Shown here: one piece after another, positions 5,535 to 6,991 of the stretch
How the letters are laid out: each line of letters opens with the position of its first letter
How positions within the stretch are numbered: position 1 is the stretch's first letter
Assembly: GCA_028868455.1 (NCBI GenBank)
Contig: JAGWUK010000152.1
Span: forward strand, 1 to 6,991
Source of the DNA: Burkholderiales bacterium
GTDB taxonomy: Bacteria > Pseudomonadota > Gammaproteobacteria > Burkholderiales > Burkholderiaceae_D
Length of the DNA: 6,991 bases
Reading direction: 5' to 3'
The notes under the pieces: model-generated
What the model was told of the DNA's origin: nothing
Database searches by the model: none
The model's input: only the letters and a program-made list of their open reading frames with translations
Position numbers and translations under genes: made by a program

Positions 5535-6122
5535 TTATGGTGCCAGTATCATTTGCCCGTTCTGATAGCTTACCCGGATCTGATCACCGAGGCGGAAATT
5601 CATGCCGCTATCAACCAGCAAAGTACGCTGTTCGCCGTTCTGCATGCGCAAAGTTAATTCGGTACGGTTTTTTGGCGAAGAACCACGCTCCAATTCATTC
5701 CCTACCAGACCACCTGCAATCGCGCCACCGACAGTCGCCAGATCGCGCCCAGTCCCCTTTCCAACCTGATGCCCAAGTACGCCGCCCACCAGTGCACCCA
5801 CGACCGCGCCTGCGCCTGATGGATTGCCGCCCGTACCCGCCACTTCACGCATACCGACGATGACGGCATTTTCGACGTAAACATTCTGATTCTGGTTCGG
5901 GTAAGGCGTCTGATATTGCCCCTGATTTGGCTGCTGATACTGATTCGGATATTGCGTCGGATATTGCGTCGGATATTGCGTCGGATAAGGATTTTGATTA
6001 GGGTACGGCGCTTGATTTTGCGATGGATACGGATTTTGATAGTTCGAAGGATAGCGTTGCGCCGCACAACCGGTCACAAGCAAGACAGCAACGGCAGAAA
6101 GTAACACAGGAAGCTTGCGCAT
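5535..6122 (-). CDS. Glycine-zipper (SlyB/17 kDa antigen-like) outer-membrane lipoprotein with Tyr/Pro/Gln/Asn-rich linker
   Basis: The product has 195 residues. MRKLPVLLSAVAVLLVTGC is a lipoprotein signal peptide with lipobox LVTGC, so C19 would be lipidated. Residues 23-80 are a low-complexity linker rich in Tyr, Pro, Gln and Asn, including three exact TQYP units at 48-59. Residues 103-142 form a glycine-zipper segment (GAGAVVGALVGGVLGHQVGKG, then VGGAIAGGLVGNE), typical of the Rickettsia 17 kDa antigen/SlyB superfamily. The C-terminal 50 residues form a small beta-rich domain. Such proteins sit in the outer-membrane inner leaflet and are linked to envelope integrity; the exact role here is not known. 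GGAG at 6132-6129 is six bases before ATG 6122. The adjacent ATG at 6125 is only three bases away, so 6122 is preferred. A further upstream in-frame start at 6251 would bury the signal peptide and is rejected. Confidence 0.88.
   Translation of the reverse strand: MRKLPVLLSAVAVLLVTGCAAQRYPSNYQNPYPSQNQAPYPNQNPYPTQYPTQYPTQYPNQYQQPNQGQYQTPYPNQNQNVYVENAVIVGMREVAGTGGNPSGAGAVVGALVGGVLGHQVGKGTGRDLATVGGAIAGGLVGNELERGSSPKNRTELTLRMQNGEQRTLLVDSGMNFRLGDQIRVSYQNGQMILAP
5946..5987 (-). repeat. 12-bp coding tandem repeat (three perfect copies plus a half)
   Basis: The plus-strand unit CGGATATTGCGT occurs three times without a mismatch at 5946-5957, 5958-5969 and 5970-5981, followed by CGGATA. On the coding strand each unit reads ACG CAA TAT CCG, that is TQYP. 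Similar but degenerate Tyr-Pro-x-Gln/Asn units surround it. Because the unit is a multiple of three, copy-number change would alter linker length without breaking the frame. Confidence 0.85.
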
Positions 6123-6254
6123 CATTGACTCCAAAAATAATAGGTATGCATTCAACGCTGAATTGCGCTCAATGTTGACAGACATTGTAGTCAAATTCCC
6201 AGAAATAACATTTTCTGACATGTCACACTGACTCCAGGCAAACTGAAGCAAGCA

Positions 6255-6284
6255 TTGAAGACTGTCTTTAGATTACGCTAAAAA
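6255..6284 (+). promoter_or_regulatory. Weak candidate promoter for the DUF4347-type gene
   Basis: TTGAAG (6255-6260) is followed by 18 bases and TAAAAA (6279-6284), an approximate sigma70 match. It would give a leader of about 205 bases before ATG 6498. The -10 overlaps the TTTAG-N6-CTAAA dyad at 6267-6282. No stronger candidate was found closer to the gene. Confidence 0.2.
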
Positions 6285-6301
6285 TCCCGTCAATCAAAGC
6301 C

Positions 6302-6332
6302 TCTTACGATCTTCTTACGCTCGTCATTTACG
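6302..6332 (+). repeat. Direct repeats TCTTACG (11-base period) with a degenerate third copy
   Basis: TCTTACG occurs at 6302-6308 and 6313-6319, exactly 11 bases apart, with ATTTACG at 6326-6332 and another TTACG at 6273-6277. Direct repeats one helical turn apart are how OmpR/PhoB-type response regulators bind. No known consensus is matched, so function is speculative. Confidence 0.3.
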
Positions 6333-6497
6333 ATGCCGCACGCAGCAAAGGTGCTTGTACTGCCGCTATCTGCCGCATTTTCCCCAACTCACAACGGAAA
6401 TGCAGAGGAGTTTCTGCTCTACATGACTGGTGCGGCGTCACCATTAACGCCGGAAGCATCAGCTTGAACCACAAAATTTAACCGACTTTACATTGCC

Positions 6498-6991
6498 ATG
6501 AAAACAACCGATGACTTTCGTATGCAGCATCTGCAATCTGACGTCCCAGCTTTGTTCACAGCGGCGCCAGAATCGTCGACCCTCCCGGCGACTTTCACCG
6601 CATTCAACGAAAGCAGGCATCACGCACCGGCAGCACCAGTATTACTTCATGAGACATCAGGACAGGTAGCGTCCTCCATCGTATTCGTCGACAGCCGCCT
6701 GCCTGATTATCAGCAAATTGTCGACGCAGTAAAGCCCGGCAGCACAGTCGTCGTTCTGGATAAAAATCAGGATGGGATCAAACAGATCGCCGATGTACTG
6801 CAGCATGTCCAGAATCTGGATTCCATTTCCATCGTCTCGCACGGCGCACAAGGCGTATTGCTGGTTGGCGATGGCGTACTGCACAGTGGCGATTTAGGTG
6901 TCTATCAGCACGAGCTCAAAACCATCGGTGCTGCACTGAAAACCAGCGGCGATATTCTCTTGTACGGTTGCGATGTCGGTGCTGGCAGTGT
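6498..6991 (+). CDS. DUF4347-domain protein, N-terminal part of a probable large secreted/surface protein (3' end beyond right edge)
   Basis: The frame is open from ATG 6498 to the window edge, giving 164 residues; an in-frame stop at 6465 makes this the first ATG. Residues 1-57 are polar with no classical signal peptide. Residues 60-164 match my recollection of the DUF4347 domain: SSIVFVDSRLPDYQQIVDAV, then TVVVLDKNQDGIKQIADVL, SISIVSHGAQGVLLVGDGVL and GDILLYGCDVGAGS. This domain usually opens very long bacterial proteins with cadherin, VCBS, Ig-like or calcium-binding repeats, many exported by type I secretion; that context is inferred here because the rest is not visible. H115-G116 followed by C158 after a hydrophobic strand resembles the His-Gly/Cys layout of caspase-like (clan CD) peptidases. 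No clear Shine-Dalgarno precedes the ATG, so the start is moderately certain. Confidence 0.78.
   Translation, partial: MKTTDDFRMQHLQSDVPALFTAAPESSTLPATFTAFNESRHHAPAAPVLLHETSGQVASSIVFVDSRLPDYQQIVDAVKPGSTVVVLDKNQDGIKQIADVLQHVQNLDSISIVSHGAQGVLLVGDGVLHSGDLGVYQHELKTIGAALKTSGDILLYGCDVGAGS

Larger units (their letters stand above)
6126..6497. other. Divergent intergenic region between the lipoprotein gene and the DUF4347-type gene
   Basis: These 372 bases hold no convincing gene. On the lipoprotein side there are several short dyads: ATTCA-N4-TGAAT (6150-6163), TTGAC-N10-GTCAA (6175-6194) and the palindrome TGACATGTCA (6216-6225). On the other side there is a weak plus-strand promoter candidate (6255-6284), a TTTAG-N6-CTAAA dyad (6267-6282) and repeated TTACG motifs (6273-6332). 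The last 160 bases before the plus-strand gene show no clear signal. Short dyads are common by chance in a region of this size. Confidence 0.5.

Noticed and set aside
6123..6251. An upstream start extending the lipoprotein by 43 residues
   Set aside because: It would place the signal peptide and lipobox internally, while ATG 6122 has GGAG six bases upstream.
6470..6497. A promoter just upstream of ATG 6498 (TTGAAC with TTTACA)
   Set aside because: The -10 would end five bases before the ATG, leaving almost no leader, and the -10 match is poor.
6657..6884. A 75-codon minus-strand frame opposite the DUF4347-type gene
   Set aside because: It is antisense to a domain with clear family motifs and has no independent support.

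Overview
The window looks like chromosomal DNA of a betaproteobacterium, most likely in the Burkholderiales/Oxalobacteraceae (Herbaspirillum, Janthinobacterium, Herminiimonas or Undibacterium type). This is inferred from the moderately GC-rich composition, the protein sequences and the moeA-moaD-moaE gene order. I could not run a search, so the genus is open. No tRNA, rRNA, insertion sequence, integrase or CRISPR array was found. Genes are densely packed.

Layout from left to right. (1) Positions 1-1603, minus strand: a two-gene signalling unit. It consists of a BlaI/MecI/CopY-type winged-helix repressor and, overlapping it by ATGA, an M56 (BlaR1/MecR1-type) membrane metalloprotease that runs off the left edge. 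The visible end of the protease enters what looks like an S11 D-Ala-D-Ala carboxypeptidase (PBP) domain, not the usual class D beta-lactamase-like sensor. (2) Positions 1604-1834: a divergent intergenic region with a candidate blaI promoter and two perfect inverted repeats that could be BlaI operators. (3) Positions 1835-2878, plus strand: an Fe(II)/2-oxoglutarate dioxygenase of the phytanoyl-CoA dioxygenase (PhyH) family with a long N-terminal extension. (4) Positions 5354 to 3011, minus strand: a tightly coupled operon moeA-moaD-moaE-crcB. (5) Positions 6122 to 5535, minus strand: a glycine-zipper outer-membrane lipoprotein with a Tyr/Pro/Gln/Asn-rich linker built partly from perfect 12-bp tandem repeats. 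(6) Positions 6498-6991, plus strand: the 5' end of a gene whose product begins with a DUF4347-like domain, as found at the start of very large secreted or surface proteins. It is cut by the right edge.

How the genes work together. MoaD and MoaE form molybdopterin synthase, which puts the dithiolene sulfurs into the cofactor. MoeA then inserts molybdate. CrcB is a fluoride channel with no obvious biochemical link to this pathway, yet it is translationally coupled to moaE. The BlaI/M56 pair should act as a cell-wall or beta-lactam sensing switch: ligand binding outside the membrane activates the protease, which relieves repression by BlaI. The PhyH-type gene is divergent from it and shares the dyad-containing intergenic region, so co-regulation is possible but unproven.

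The least ordinary items are the M56-S11 sensor fusion, the dyads between blaI and the dioxygenase gene, the moaD C-terminal Gly-Gly codons that also serve as the moaE Shine-Dalgarno, the 12-bp coding repeats in the lipoprotein, and the DUF4347-type N-terminus with a His-Gly/Cys arrangement.
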